Source: Ruegeria sp. THAF33
Lineage (GTDB): Bacteria; Pseudomonadota; Alphaproteobacteria; Rhodobacterales; Rhodobacteraceae
Length of the DNA stretch: 64,000 nucleotides
Direction of reading: 5' to 3'
Assembly: GCF_009363615.1 (NCBI RefSeq)
Contig: NZ_CP045387.1
Span: forward strand, 1-64,000
Shown here piece after piece: positions 35,497 through 44,851 of this stretch (positions are counted from its first letter, which is position 1; every line of letters starts with the position of its first letter). The notes below the pieces were generated by a model, which saw only the letters and a list, made by a program, of their open reading frames with translations, did not search any database and was not told the origin of the DNA. The translations under genes and the position numbers were made by a program.

Positions 35497-36177
35497 TCAG
35501 TTCTCCAGGGTCTCGGCGTCGACGCGGTAGGAGGTCACCACGAAGCCCAAGGGGTTGGCCCAGACGTCCTGAAGGCGCTGGCGGGTTTCGGGTTGGAAGT
35601 CGTAACCGACAGTGGCGACGTAAGACCGAGTGACGGTGCGGGTATCGCGGGGACGGCGCAGCGTGCGGGTGAAACGGACCTGGGCCACGCCGCGCTCGAT
35701 CTGGTTCACCGACTTGATCACCACCTCGATCTTGGCGTCACGGCCATAGACGGTAATCGGGTAGTCTTCGTTGGTGGAGGACCAGAGATCGCGCAGCGTG
35801 CGCGCGGCGTCGCCATCCGAACGGTCGAGCACCGAGTTGATGCGTTGCTCGCCATCGGTCAGGTCATAAGTTTCCCGATCATCGACATAGGCCACGAGAT
35901 TGGCCTGGATGATGGCATCGCTTTCCGAGAGTGTCAGCGCCTGGACGGCGGCGACCCGGTCCATTTCGCCGGTTTCCTTGTCGACCACGACCACGAAGGT
36001 TTCGGTCGTCTTGAGCGGAAAGAGGCTCGCGCCGGCGACCATGCCGGCCACGCCGACCAGCACACCGGCCGCCGCGACCAACCACGCGAAGCGCTCGCGC
36101 CGTCTTGGCCCGTAGATGAAATCCGCCTCAAAAGCATCGCGATCGGGCGCGGGGGAACTGGTCACAAGCTTCTTCAA
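35497..36177 (-). CDS. virB8: VirB8 assembly factor
   Basis: A 226-residue bitopic inner-membrane protein with one transmembrane helix (about residues 31-52) and the periplasmic NTF2-like VirB8 domain, including YPITVYGRDAKIEV and a conserved C-terminal NPLGFVVTSYRVD. The start shown is TTG 36177; GTG 36165 is possible. Confidence 0.9.
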   Translation of the reverse strand: MKKLVTSSPAPDRDAFEADFIYGPRRRERFAWLVAAAGVLVGVAGMVAGASLFPLKTTETFVVVVDKETGEMDRVAAVQALTLSESDAIIQANLVAYVDDRETYDLTDGEQRINSVLDRSDGDAARTLRDLWSSTNEDYPITVYGRDAKIEVVIKSVNQIERGVAQVRFTRTLRRPRDTRTVTRSYVATVGYDFQPETRQRLQDVWANPLGFVVTSYRVDAETLEN

Positions 36178-36194
36178 GTCAATCGTCTTTCACA

Positions 36195-37208
36195 TCAGGG
36201 TTTGCGGAAGGCCTTGGCGGCGGAGAGAAGCGCGCCGGGGCTTTGCCGGATCATCTCGCCGGTTTTGACCACGCCCGCATTGGCCATCTGGTTCAGCTCG
36301 TGCGGAGACTTGCCGGTGACGAGGCGGGAGGTCGCGCCGGTGCCATACTGGCGCGTGTTCACGAAGCCCTGACGCGCGAGGCCGGTCAGACCCACGGCGT
36401 TGGAGGCAATGCCCACGACGCCGGTGAGGTTGGAGGCGATGTAGGGGACCGAGGCCATGATCCCGGCGCTGAGGATCAGGATGACGAGGAAGGGCAGGAT
36501 GAGGCTGACGGTCTCGACATCACCCGGATCGGCGGAGGCGTCCCCGATGGCCTCGGCGATGGCGACAATGATGCCTGCGGCCCCGGCGGCGGCGACCGGC
36601 ATGAGCGCATAGCCGATGGTGGCGCGGGTCCAGGCCTCAAAAAGCGACTGGGTTGGTTTGAACAGCGAAGTCACGATCATGAAGGGGGCGATCACGATCA
36701 TCAGCGCGAACACAATGCGGGCGAAGGCGATGATCCCGGCGGTGACGGCGGCAAAGACGGCTGAAAGGACGAAGAAGATCGCGCCCAGGACCGCCCCGAA
36801 GACCCAGCCCGCCCGGTCGCCGATCGTGTCGCCATAGGCGGTGATGCGGGCGACCATGTTGTCGAGGCTCTCATAGACCCCGGCCTCATCGCCCGAGCCG
36901 GTGAGCGCGAGGATCGAGGCCCCGACGGAGTCGGGCACGCGCGTGACGATGTCATAGATGACGCTGAAATTATCCCAACTCTGCGCGAATATGCCCACGA
37001 GCGCCACCTTCATCCCGAAGGCAAAGCCGGTGCCGAAGGGCAGGGGGCGGAGTTGCATGACCGCGTTGATCCCGAGGAGCACGACGAGGAGCGCGGCCCC
37101 GGCCGAGATCACGTCGCCGACAGCGCCTGCCGAAGAGACAAAGCCGTCCTGCGCCACAGTGTCTACCGCGGCGTCGACCTGTCCCAGTATGTCGCGAATT
37201 ACTCCCAT
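36195..37208 (-). CDS. virB6: VirB6 polytopic channel protein
   Basis: A 337-residue VirB6/TrbL protein with several hydrophobic segments (about residues 30-50, 58-80, 140-190, 200-225 and 235-260) and a hydrophilic C-terminal tail. The large glycine- and alanine-rich periplasmic loop region is typical. It begins directly after the preceding small gene's stop codon. Confidence 0.88.
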   Translation of the reverse strand: MGVIRDILGQVDAAVDTVAQDGFVSSAGAVGDVISAGAALLVVLLGINAVMQLRPLPFGTGFAFGMKVALVGIFAQSWDNFSVIYDIVTRVPDSVGASILALTGSGDEAGVYESLDNMVARITAYGDTIGDRAGWVFGAVLGAIFFVLSAVFAAVTAGIIAFARIVFALMIVIAPFMIVTSLFKPTQSLFEAWTRATIGYALMPVAAAGAAGIIVAIAEAIGDASADPGDVETVSLILPFLVILILSAGIMASVPYIASNLTGVVGIASNAVGLTGLARQGFVNTRQYGTGATSRLVTGKSPHELNQMANAGVVKTGEMIRQSPGALLSAAKAFRKP

Positions 37209-37646
37209 CTATTCCGCACAGACCTCCACGACCTGAGCCTCGAGCGCGTCGGCCTGCGCGTAGAGATCGAGCACCTTGAACGGCAGACGCGGGTTGTCCG
37301 AGGTCTGGAACCGGGGCATGGCGTCAAGCGCTTGGTCCCAGGTGAAGTCGCCCAGCAGGCAGGTACAGCTCTCCGAGGCGAGCGCCTCTTCAGCGATCAG
37401 GATACGCAGAATCGCGCGGTAACCATTGCGAAGGTATGCGGTCTCGGCCAGATCGATGGGCGGTTTCGGGACCCGGCATGCGTCGGCCTGGTCCCGCGCG
37501 ATGGCCATCGAGTTGAAGGTCGTGTCGCCGGAGGGATCTGTGCTCGGGGTCTGGGCCAACGCAACACTGGGCAGGGTACTCACGACAAGTGCGGCGAAGC
37601 AAAGAGACCGAATTGATGCCAAGCTGTGAGTCATGGTTTGCCTCAT
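37209..37646 (-). CDS. Small exported protein of the virB operon, unknown
   Basis: A 145-residue protein with a clear signal peptide (about residues 5-31, cut after ALAQ) and a mature part with three cysteines (ACRVP ... SCTCLLGDFTW). It lies between virB5 and virB6, where some systems carry an entry-exclusion or TrbK-like gene, but I cannot assign it. Its ATG overlaps the virB5 stop (ATGA); ATG 37634 is an alternative start. Confidence 0.75.
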   Translation of the reverse strand: MRQTMTHSLASIRSLCFAALVVSTLPSVALAQTPSTDPSGDTTFNSMAIARDQADACRVPKPPIDLAETAYLRNGYRAILRILIAEEALASESCTCLLGDFTWDQALDAMPRFQTSDNPRLPFKVLDLYAQADALEAQVVEVCAE

Positions 37647-38410
37647 GGGTCCACCGCCATCGAGCGGAATTTGCGCTCATCCGCGAGGGTCGCGGCATCG
37701 ACGACGCCAAGCTGGCCGGCACTGACGCCTTGCGCCGCTTCCAGCCGCCAGATTTGGGTCAGGATGATGCCGAGCTCGGCGGTGACGCGGGTGTTGAGAT
37801 CGACAGCGGCCTTTAGACCGTCCTGATCATCGATGAGCCCGACCATGGTCTCGAGCCGCTCGAGGCTTTGGCCTGCCTCCTCGTGGCTTTCCTGCGCGGC
37901 GACGGACAGCATGGCGCTGGCTCCGGCGGAGGCGGCTATGCGGTTGTCGGCGGGCTGATCCGATCCCGAGAGCGTGCTCAGGCGCTCCGAGGTGAAGCCG
38001 CTGCCCGACAGCACGCGCTCGACGGAGGCCGAGAGTTCCGCACCGGGATTGAAGCCGCTGAGGAAATCGCCGCTGGCCAAGGACTGCGCGGTGTTGAGAG
38101 GAGCCACGAGCTTGCCGCGCAGCGCGCGGAATTCCTCGACTGTTGCGAAGAGCTCGCCCAACCCGCTGCCCTCGATCAGCGAGGTCAGTTGCGCCTCAAG
38201 GTTTGTGAGCTGCGACAGCTGGGTTTCCAGTTCCAGCCGCATGGTGGCGAGTTGCTGCATCTGGACATTTAGATCCTCAGCCATGTGTTCGAGCTGGGCG
38301 ACGAGTTGGCCAAGCTGCGAGCCATCGAAGGTCGGCACGCCCTGAGCCGTGGCGGGCCCGCTGAGCCCGAGCGCGGTGACCGCGGCGGCGGTCAGGAGAA
38401 GCTGTCTCAT
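37643..38410 (-). CDS. virB5: VirB5 minor pilin
   Basis: A 255-residue exported protein (signal peptide 1-22, cut after ATA) made of long helices with heptad-like repeats (about 30-90), as in VirB5/TrbJ pilus-tip proteins. It overlaps both neighbours by 4 bp. Family assignment is from size, helical pattern and position. Confidence 0.8.
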   Translation of the reverse strand: MRQLLLTAAAVTALGLSGPATAQGVPTFDGSQLGQLVAQLEHMAEDLNVQMQQLATMRLELETQLSQLTNLEAQLTSLIEGSGLGELFATVEEFRALRGKLVAPLNTAQSLASGDFLSGFNPGAELSASVERVLSGSGFTSERLSTLSGSDQPADNRIAASAGASAMLSVAAQESHEEAGQSLERLETMVGLIDDQDGLKAAVDLNTRVTAELGIILTQIWRLEAAQGVSAGQLGVVDAATLADERKFRSMAVDP

Positions 38411-39519
38411 TCGGGAACTCCCATTTGCATGAAGTCGCGCTCGGCCAATCGGTCGGCGACGAGGTGCTGCGCGTAGGCTGCCTCGCGCTGCTGGTTGGCG
38501 GCCATCAGCCGGACACGAAGATTGAGAATGCGGGCGATCTCGGCCTTGGCGTAGGTGTTGAGTTCCCAGGCCGCCTTGGCATTGGGCTGCGCATCGATCT
38601 GCAGGATGATCGCGCGGAGGCGGTTGATCACTTGCTCGGTCGTTGCCGAACTATCGGCGGCGTAATAGACGCCTGCCTCGGAGATGCTGGCATATTCGGC
38701 CAGTGCAAAATCCGAGGGCGAGAGCGTCCCGAGCGCGTCGGCGCCGCCAACGACAGCCAGGTATTCGTTGTAGAACTTCGAGATGTTGCGCACGTAGCCC
38801 TGGGTTTCGGCAAAGGGCGGCACGCCGCCATATTCGATGACCCGGCCCGGTCCGGCGTTATAGGCCGCAAGCGCATGGGGGATGTTGCCGAAGCGGCCCA
38901 ACTGCGTGGTGATGTAACGCGCGCCGCCGCGCAGGTTGTCCTTCACATCATAGCGATCGACGCCGAGGTCAGACGCGGTTCCAGGCATGAGCTGGGTCAG
39001 CCCATAGGCGCCGACCGGGCTTTCGGCGGCGACGTTGAAGCGGCTCTCCTGCTTGATCAGGGCCTGGAAGAGGCAGCGCCACTGGGTGGCGGAGAGGCCG
39101 GCGCGGGCCACACCCGGCGCGCCTGCGAACTCGCCCGCGACCTCGACGATCATCATCTCGACGGTCTCGCGGCCCTCGCCAAAAAGGCGGCTCACCATCG
39201 GACTCGCATCGGTGTTCGGGTAGACCGCCGCCACCCCGAAATCCGCATTGCCCTCGAGCGCGCGGATATCGAAGCCGGGGCCGGTGATCGCGGCGGTCAT
39301 CTCCTCGAGGACGCGCAGTTGGTCGGCCTGGACGTCGGCCAGCGTGGACTCGGTGCGGTCCTTGTCCTGCTGCACGCCCAGATCCTCGGCCAATGCCGTC
39401 ACCCGTGCGATGGCGCGGCCGATCGCGGAATTGTCCTGCGTCGGAACCCCTTGGGCATGCGCGGGCAGGGTACCGAGGCCGAGGCAAAGCCCGGCGGATA
39501 TGATCGCGGCGCGGTTCAT
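38407..39519 (-). CDS. VirB1-like lytic transglycosylase (second copy)
   Basis: A 370-residue exported protein (signal peptide about 1-24, ending AHA). The first 125 residues are unknown. An SLT domain follows, with catalytic Glu in IKQESRFN, then GAYGLTQLMPGTA, and [21 protein letters not shown]. The helical C-terminus resembles VirB5-type repeats. The start ATG 39519 overlaps the lipoprotein stop. Its role is to open the peptidoglycan for the channel. A second SLT gene lies upstream at 42682. Confidence 0.88.
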   Translation of the reverse strand: MNRAAIISAGLCLGLGTLPAHAQGVPTQDNSAIGRAIARVTALAEDLGVQQDKDRTESTLADVQADQLRVLEEMTAAITGPGFDIRALEGNADFGVAAVYPNTDASPMVSRLFGEGRETVEMMIVEVAGEFAGAPGVARAGLSATQWRCLFQALIKQESRFNVAAESPVGAYGLTQLMPGTASDLGVDRYDVKDNLRGGARYITTQLGRFGNIPHALAAYNAGPGRVIEYGGVPPFAETQGYVRNISKFYNEYLAVVGGADALGTLSPSDFALAEYASISEAGVYYAADSSATTEQVINRLRAIILQIDAQPNAKAAWELNTYAKAEIARILNLRVRLMAANQQREAAYAQHLVADRLAERDFMQMGVPE

Positions 39520-39725
39520 TCCGGACGGGGCAGGGGCTCGAAGGTGCAGTCGGGCTTGTCCGTCTCCTGAACCGCTGCGCCCATGGTCGAGAAGGAAAGC
39601 GCGGACCGGGTCACCTGCGGCTCGCCATTGCGACCGAAGCAGGGCGAGGTTTTCTCGGTGTACTTTTCGCAAGCCGACAGCAGGCTTGCGGCAGCGCAAA
39701 GCGCCAGGAGGGGTTTTGAACTCAT
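39516..39725 (-). CDS. Small lipoprotein, VirB7-like position
   Basis: A 69-residue protein with a lipoprotein signal (MSSKPLLALCAAASLLSAC; lipobox LSAC, Cys19) and a short Cys-containing mature part. Both ends overlap its neighbours (ATGA overlaps). VirB7 lipoproteins anchor VirB9 in the outer membrane, and no other virB7 candidate is present, so it may serve that role. Confidence 0.75.
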   Translation of the reverse strand: MSSKPLLALCAAASLLSACEKYTEKTSPCFGRNGEPQVTRSALSFSTMGAAVQETDKPDCTFEPLPRPE

Positions 39726-42100
39726 ATCACATGTCTCCAGAAATCGGGATTGGCGCGCCAATCGGCAGGCACGCGGGCCTCGCCGGTGGCACCGCCGCCA
39801 AGGATGGGAAGGAGGTCTCCAAGCGCGGAGAGATCGGCGTCGACGAAGACGCTGTCGCCCGCCGAGCGCACAAGCGCGATGCGCTGGCCGATGGTGGGCT
39901 GGACGAGAAGGGCCGCCTCTTTGGCGTTCACGCGGAGGAAATCGTAATCCGAGATTGTGGCGCGGTCGTTCGGGAAGAGGATCTGGGTCGGTACTGTCTC
40001 GACGATGGTCTTGCCGACGCGGCTGTCGCGCAGCTGGCTTGGATATTGCGTCATCATGATGACGACGCAGTTCATCTTGCGCAGCGTCACCAGCCAGTTT
40101 TCGAGTCGCGCCCCAAAGTAGGGATCGTCCAAGAGCTTCCAGGCTTCGTCGAGGACGATGATGGTGGGGCGGCGGTCCTCGACCACGCGTTCAATCTGGC
40201 GGAAGATATAGGAGAGCACCGCCATGCGCTCGGTGGTCATGTCGAGGATTTCGGTCATGTCGAAGCCGATGATGTCGGAGGCCAGTTCAAGCCCGGCACC
40301 CTGTTCCGGCTCGTCAAAGACCCAACCGTAGCGCCCACCCGGCGCCCATTCGGCGACGCGGCTTTGCAACTCGCCATCATCATCAAGCGATTGAAACAGC
40401 GTCTCGAAACTAACGAAGCGTTGCAGCGCCGCGCCCGCATCGGCGTTCTGCCCGACGGCACTCTGGATATGGCGGGATTGCTCGCCCGAGAGCGTGCCAT
40501 TGCGCGTGAGAAGGGTCGCAAGCCAGTCCGAGAGCCAGGCGCGGCCACGCTCATCGGTCTCGGTCGCAAGCGGGTTCAGCCCCGTGGGAACACCGGCCCG
40601 GATTTCGTTGTAGCGGCCTCCGAGGGCGCGCACGGCCATCTCGAGGCCGCGATCCTTGTCGAAGAAGAAGAGCCGCGCGCCGACCCGTTGCGCCTGCGCC
40701 GCGAGGAAGGCGGTGGTGAGCGTCTTGCCGGTGCCGGTGCGTCCCAGAACGAGGGTGTGGCCGACGGTCGGTTCCTTGCCCGGGCTGCCCGCCTCGTGGA
40801 AATTGAAGCGATAACCCGAGGTGCCGACCGTCGGCAGGACCGAAATGGTCTGACCCCAAGGCGACTGATCCGGCCCGCGCCCTTCGACGCTGCCGTGAAG
40901 TGCCGCGAAATCCGCGAAGTTGATCGAGGAGATCGGCGTCTTCCGCGCCCGGTAGCCGAAGTTGCCGGGGGACTGCGCGAAGTAGGTGGCTTTCAATGCC
41001 ATATTCTCGCGCACGATCACCGACATGATCTCCTGGCCCACGCGCTTGATCTGGGCGGCGGCCCGTTCGAGCGTGTCGCGGTCTGGTGCATAGACGGCGA
41101 TCGAGAGGTGATGGTCGCCAAAGGCGATGCGGCCTGCTTCCTGATCGTCGGCGGCTTGCCCGAGTTGCTCGCGCAGGGAAACGGCGGCATCGTCGGAGGC
41201 ATGCATCTGGCGGATGATCCTTTGGATGCGCTCAGCCATGATGTTGTTCGGGATCGGGCTGAAGGAGTTCGTCAGTACGATGTCGAGCGGCAGGTCGAGC
41301 GCGTCGAGCAGCGTGACGTCTGTAAGCGCCGGATAAGTCTTCATCGAGAAGAGAGCGCCGTATTTGACCTGGCCGGTCACGGCGTCGGTCAGGGTGACCA
41401 CGTCGCCGTCGAAGGTCGCGCGGCAGTTGCTGAGCGTGTGCGAGAGGGGCAGGGTGCTTTGCCCGAAGGAGATCGGGGAGAAGCTGCCTGCGTTCAGTGT
41501 GTTGAGGTAGCCCAGCCACTCCCCGCCCGACTTTGTGAGCCTCACGGGATTGGCCGAGGCAAGCGCCACCTCGAAGAAGCCCATGACCTCGTTCAGCTCC
41601 TGCAGGCGCGTCGCGCGGTCCTTGACCCAGGCCTTGCGGGCCAGCGCGCGGAGGAGCGGAATACGAGCCGAAATGTCGGGGCGCCGGATCACGCTGAGAT
41701 AGAGCTGGCGCTTGGCGGGGCAGAGGTCTTTGACATGGGCCTGCCAGCGCGCGTCGATCGCGGCTGCGAAACTGTCTCCCTCGATGGGGCGCATCCCGAG
41801 ATCCTGCGGCACGGAGATCCGGTGAATGTAGAAGCCGAAGGCACTGCCAGTCTGGGCGACGATGGCCGCGACCGCGCGTTTGAGCGCGTCGAGCCGGGCG
41901 TCCTCAGAGGTCATCGGATTCAGACCATCAAGGCGCAGGGTCGCCAAGAGGTCGCCTTCGCGCAGGACCATGACATCGTCTTCCGCGAGCGCAAAATACG
42001 GCAGATGCTCCGCGAGATAGCTCTCCCGCGCGAACGCCCCGCCGCCAGCCTGAAGCAGAGCGGTTCCGTGAGTGGAAAGAGTGCCCGCATCAAGCGCCAA
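39722..42100 (-). CDS. virB4: VirB4 ATPase
   Basis: A 792-residue VirB4/TrbE ATPase powering pilus assembly and transfer. Walker A is GRTGTGKT (about residues 453-460), Walker B IIVLDEAWKLLDD (about 647-659), and the conserved TQYPSQLRDS follows. I choose TTG 42100 because GGAGG lies 8 nt upstream and no ATG is well placed; it overlaps virB3 by 11 bp. It overlaps the lipoprotein gene by 4 bp. Confidence 0.93.
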   Translation of the reverse strand: MALDAGTLSTHGTALLQAGGGAFARESYLAEHLPYFALAEDDVMVLREGDLLATLRLDGLNPMTSEDARLDALKRAVAAIVAQTGSAFGFYIHRISVPQDLGMRPIEGDSFAAAIDARWQAHVKDLCPAKRQLYLSVIRRPDISARIPLLRALARKAWVKDRATRLQELNEVMGFFEVALASANPVRLTKSGGEWLGYLNTLNAGSFSPISFGQSTLPLSHTLSNCRATFDGDVVTLTDAVTGQVKYGALFSMKTYPALTDVTLLDALDLPLDIVLTNSFSPIPNNIMAERIQRIIRQMHASDDAAVSLREQLGQAADDQEAGRIAFGDHHLSIAVYAPDRDTLERAAAQIKRVGQEIMSVIVRENMALKATYFAQSPGNFGYRARKTPISSINFADFAALHGSVEGRGPDQSPWGQTISVLPTVGTSGYRFNFHEAGSPGKEPTVGHTLVLGRTGTGKTLTTAFLAAQAQRVGARLFFFDKDRGLEMAVRALGGRYNEIRAGVPTGLNPLATETDERGRAWLSDWLATLLTRNGTLSGEQSRHIQSAVGQNADAGAALQRFVSFETLFQSLDDDGELQSRVAEWAPGGRYGWVFDEPEQGAGLELASDIIGFDMTEILDMTTERMAVLSYIFRQIERVVEDRRPTIIVLDEAWKLLDDPYFGARLENWLVTLRKMNCVVIMMTQYPSQLRDSRVGKTIVETVPTQILFPNDRATISDYDFLRVNAKEAALLVQPTIGQRIALVRSAGDSVFVDADLSALGDLLPILGGGATGEARVPADWRANPDFWRHVI

Positions 42101-42368
42101 AGCTGTCGCCTCCGTGCAGGGCCCGGTTCTTCGTCGGGCGCACTGATCCATAGGAGACGCGCAGCACTTCGAAGAAATGCGGCTCGCGGTCAGCGACGAA
42201 CCAGAGGATCGGATAGGCGACAAGGCCGATCAGGAAGAACACCATCGACTTGGTCCAGATGAACGGCAGAACGACCCCGGTCGCCAGTACCACGAGGTAT
42301 CCGACAGGGAGGCCCAGATACTTGGGCGGTCGGGCGAGGCCCAGAAAAAGGGGGGATCGTTCTGCCAA
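42090..42368 (-). CDS. virB3: VirB3 inner-membrane protein
   Basis: A 92-residue VirB3 protein with the family-typical start (RSPLFLGLARPPKYLGLP), two membrane segments (about 20-36 and 40-58) and the conserved REPHFFEVLRVSY. It precedes and overlaps virB4. Confidence 0.92.
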   Translation of the reverse strand: MAERSPLFLGLARPPKYLGLPVGYLVVLATGVVLPFIWTKSMVFFLIGLVAYPILWFVADREPHFFEVLRVSYGSVRPTKNRALHGGDSFGA

Positions 42369-42383
42369 CTCTATTCTCCAACC

Positions 42384-42665
42384 TCAGGAGAAGCCGTCGA
42401 CGATGGTGCCGGCCGAGAAGATCAGCACGATCCCGATGATGACCGAGGCGAACCAGCCCCAGTTCAGCCGCCCCATCATGCACATGAAGCCGGTGCCGAT
42501 GACCGCGAGCGTGGCGACCGCGATCCCGATCGGACCGGTCAGCGCGGCCTCGACGGTTTCCAGCATGGTCTGGATCGGTGACAAGTCCTGCGCGAAAGCG
42601 GGCGTTGCGAAAGCTGCCAGGGTTGTGGCGACGGGCAAGAGGCGGCTGAGGCGATGTCTGAGCAT
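42384..42665 (-). CDS. virB2: VirB2 major pilin
   Basis: A 93-residue pilin precursor with a long signal peptide (1-about 27, ending AFAQ) and two hydrophobic helices (about 43-62 and 68-90) separated by a short basic or polar loop (MMGRLNWGW). ATG 42665 is chosen by the signal peptide and AAGGGAA upstream. Confidence 0.9.
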   Translation of the reverse strand: MLRHRLSRLLPVATTLAAFATPAFAQDLSPIQTMLETVEAALTGPIGIAVATLAVIGTGFMCMMGRLNWGWFASVIIGIVLIFSAGTIVDGFS

Positions 42666-42681
42666 GCGAAGTTCCCTTGTT

Positions 42682-43380
42682 TTACTGAAGATCGATGAGG
42701 ACCGGAGCGCGCGCAGGCACCCGGGCTGCGACGCGGATGTCCGGCGAGGAAACAGGTGTAGCCGCGAGTCGGGACCGGATCCGGTGGATGCGCGCGATGT
42801 AGTCGCGGGTCTCGGTGAAGGGTGGAATGCCGGAATGCTCGACCACGCGGTGCGGGCCGGCGTTATAGGCTGCGAGCGCCAGATCGATGTCCTTGAACGT
42901 GGCGATCTGCGCGAGCAGATAGCGTGCGGCGCCATCGAGGTTCTGAGAGGGATCGCGCGGATCGACCCCGAGGCTGCGGGCCGTGTCTGGCATCAGCTGG
43001 CCGAGCCCATAGGCGCCTTTGGGGCTCACGGCGGTCGGGTTGTAGCTGCTCTCGGCCTCGATAAGGGCGCGGAACAGGACGAGCCAGTGGCCTGCATCAA
43101 GACCCACCTTCCGGAGCGCATGGTTGCTCTGGTGGCGGGCAGCAGTCCTGCGGATCAGGTCGAGGATGTCGTCTCGACCCGAAGGAGGGGTGGCATCCCG
43201 AGACGCCAATACGACCCCGGCCTCAGCGTCACCATCCAGCCCTGCCCAAGCAGGTCGGTCTCCGTAGAAGGTCCAGCCAGACGTCCGGGCTGTGCCGTCG
43301 CGACCGAAGGCGATGACGTCAGCCGCGCTCCTCGAGGGTAATGCTGTAGTCAGGGCCAAAGCGCAGATCGCGCCCGTCAC
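42682..43380 (-). CDS. virB1: Lytic transglycosylase, VirB1-like (first copy)
   Basis: SLT-domain protein of about 232 residues. Catalytic Glu is in [10 protein letters not shown], followed by [20 protein letters not shown] and [22 protein letters not shown] hydrophobic export signal ([18 protein letters not shown]) lies near the N-terminus, which suggests GTG 43380 as start, overlapping the upstream gene by 62 bp. No good ribosome site is visible and the start is uncertain. It is placed directly before virB2, the usual virB1 position. Confidence 0.8.
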   Translation of the reverse strand: MTGAICALALTTALPSRSAADVIAFGRDGTARTSGWTFYGDRPAWAGLDGDAEAGVVLASRDATPPSGRDDILDLIRRTAARHQSNHALRKVGLDAGHWLVLFRALIEAESSYNPTAVSPKGAYGLGQLMPDTARSLGVDPRDPSQNLDGAARYLLAQIATFKDIDLALAAYNAGPHRVVEHSGIPPFTETRDYIARIHRIRSRLAATPVSSPDIRVAARVPARAPVLIDLQ

Positions 43381-43633
43381 CGAACTCGAGATGATGTTTG
43401 AAGAGGCCCGGCCATATGTTGAAATACCGCGGCTCTGGCCCGTGCGGGGTGATCCGGGTCGAGACCAGAATGGCTTCCGGCTCGCCCTCGCGCAGGTAGA
43501 TGCACTGGTAGCGCGGCTTGCCATCGTCCGTGAACCCCACGAGTTCATACCGGCAGCGGAACGCGATGCCCTTTTCAAAAAGGTCTTTGACACCATCGAT
43601 GGTGATCAGGATCTGGTTGCGCGCTATCGGCAT
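43319..43633 (-). CDS. First gene of the virB operon, unknown
   Basis: A 104-residue soluble protein ([22 protein letters not shown] opening; YIREGEP-like and [23 protein letters not shown] segments). The ribosome site GGGAGAG precedes the ATG. I do not recognise the family. Being first in the virB operon and next to the divergent promoter, it may be a regulatory or chaperone component. Confidence 0.65.
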   Translation of the reverse strand: MPIARNQILITIDGVKDLFEKGIAFRCRYELVGFTDDGKPRYQCIYLREGEPEAILVSTRITPHGPEPRYFNIWPGLFKHHLEFGDGRDLRFGPDYSITLEERG

Positions 43634-43704
43634 GTTCGGACTCTCCCCACGAGAGCCCTTCTACTTCACGACACTAAGGCCATAAAGTCATATGGAGTCA
43701 ATAC

Positions 43705-43731
43705 AACATATTGCGGAAAAAAACATATTGC
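43705..43731. promoter_or_regulatory. Direct repeats in the virB divergent promoter
   Basis: AACATATTGC occurs twice (43705-43714 and 43722-43731, 17 bp apart) in the 132-bp gap between the divergent virB operon and the exported-protein gene at 43766. The AT-rich setting and spacing suggest a regulator-binding site shared by both promoters. Confidence 0.5.
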
Positions 43732-43765
43732 ACGATAGTTGCCGCAACTTTTGCGGGAGAGCGAC

Positions 43766-44344
43766 ATGAATCGACAGGCGATGGCAGCGGCGATGGGGGC
43801 GATGGCGGTGTTCGGAGCCCCTGAGAAGGCGCAGGCCTATGATATCGACTGCGCTATCATGCTCTGCATGGCGGGAGGTTTCCCGCCGAGCGCTGTCTGC
43901 GCACGGGCCTATCGCACCATGATCCGCCGCATCACGCCCTGGCCCAGCCTGCCGCCCTTCGGGGTCTGTACCTTCGCTCACGTGCCGGTCGAGCTGGGCG
44001 GACCGGGTGGAGAGGGCGAACTCGACACCAACCTACCTGAATACGAATGGCTGAACCGGACTCATGTGATCTGGTTCACCGGGCGCTCCTACGAGCCGCG
44101 TGACGAGCCGCGTCAATGGGACTGGTCGATACGTTCTTGCGATCGCGAAAACCGGACCTGCCGCTACATCCAGCGGGTTTACGGATCCCACACGCCCTGG
44201 CCCGCGACATTCATCTCGGAAAGCGGTCAGGAGATTGCCTACCCAAGCGGTGGTGGCCTCTGGCACTTCTACTCCCGCAGCATCATGGTCGAATACGGCG
44301 ACTACGAGGGCAACATGGGTCATTCGGAGTGGTTTTCCTACTGA
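43766..44344 (+). CDS. TrbM-like exported cysteine-rich protein
   Basis: A 192-residue protein with a signal peptide (about 1-24, ending AQA) and a Cys-rich start of the mature part (IDCAIMLCMAGGFPPSAVCARAY), reminiscent of the conjugal transfer protein TrbM. The remainder is aromatic-rich. GGGAGAG lies ahead of ATG 43766. It is transcribed divergently from virB and probably belongs to the transfer machinery. The family call is tentative. Confidence 0.6.
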   Translation: MNRQAMAAAMGAMAVFGAPEKAQAYDIDCAIMLCMAGGFPPSAVCARAYRTMIRRITPWPSLPPFGVCTFAHVPVELGGPGGEGELDTNLPEYEWLNRTHVIWFTGRSYEPRDEPRQWDWSIRSCDRENRTCRYIQRVYGSHTPWPATFISESGQEIAYPSGGGLWHFYSRSIMVEYGDYEGNMGHSEWFSY

Positions 44345-44538
44345 TCCGAACTGTCCGATGCCTTCAGGGAGAACGGGCGAAGGTCGGCAAGATCTGTGTC
44401 ATAGCGTTCTGGATCAACATGCCAACGACGGCTCACCGAGCCATCATTCCAACGGTAATCGGTGAACAGGTGAATCTCCTGCGCACCATCGTTCAGAAAC
44501 CCGTCTTGGAAGGGCCAGCCTGTCTTCTTCTTACCCAT
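44338..44538 (-). CDS. Small protein downstream of the XRE regulator, unknown
   Basis: A 66-residue protein (MGKKKTGWPFQDGFLNDG opening, then IHLFTDYRWNDGSVSRRWHVDP) with GGAG upstream of ATG 44538. It lies 76 bp behind the XRE gene on the same strand and probably shares its transcript. No function is assigned. Its end overlaps the opposite-strand TrbM-like gene by 7 bp. Confidence 0.55.
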   Translation of the reverse strand: MGKKKTGWPFQDGFLNDGAQEIHLFTDYRWNDGSVSRRWHVDPERYDTDLADLRPFSLKASDSSDQ

Positions 44539-44614
44539 TGAACTCTCTGCACTCCATTTGACTACCTCTTGAGACGTTCCACTCCAGGACGCATCAGGAG
44601 CTGGCAAATAATGG

Positions 44615-44824
44615 CTAGCGTTTTGTGAAGAGCTCTTTTGGATCTACGTTCAGCGCTTTGGCGATACGTTCGAGAAGGTCGAGGGAGGCGGCGAACTTGG
44701 CGTTCTCGACCTTGCCCATATGGCCGCGGCTCACGTCGGCCCGATGAGCAAGCTCCTCTTGGCTGAGGCCGCGGGCGCGTCTCAAGTCCTGGATGTTCAG
44801 TGCTACACGGTCCCGCAAGTTCAT
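44615..44824 (-). CDS. XRE-family transcriptional regulator
   Basis: A 69-residue single-domain Cro/C1-type helix-turn-helix protein (residues 9-64, with RARGLSQEELAHRADVSRGHMGKVEN as the DNA-binding helices). Such compact repressors commonly control plasmid transfer genes. An inverted repeat just upstream of its start is the likely autoregulatory operator. The virB promoter lies about 1 kb away. Confidence 0.85.
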   Translation of the reverse strand: MNLRDRVALNIQDLRRARGLSQEELAHRADVSRGHMGKVENAKFAASLDLLERIAKALNVDPKELFTKR

Positions 44825-44851
44825 GCCCGCGAAACGGACACGCTGCGCGAA

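Noticed and set aside
39248..42262. A 1004-codon plus-strand open frame opposite virB4
   Set aside because: It is antisense to virB4 and virB1-like genes with clear motifs; high GC content keeps the opposite strand open. No domain or ribosome site supports it.
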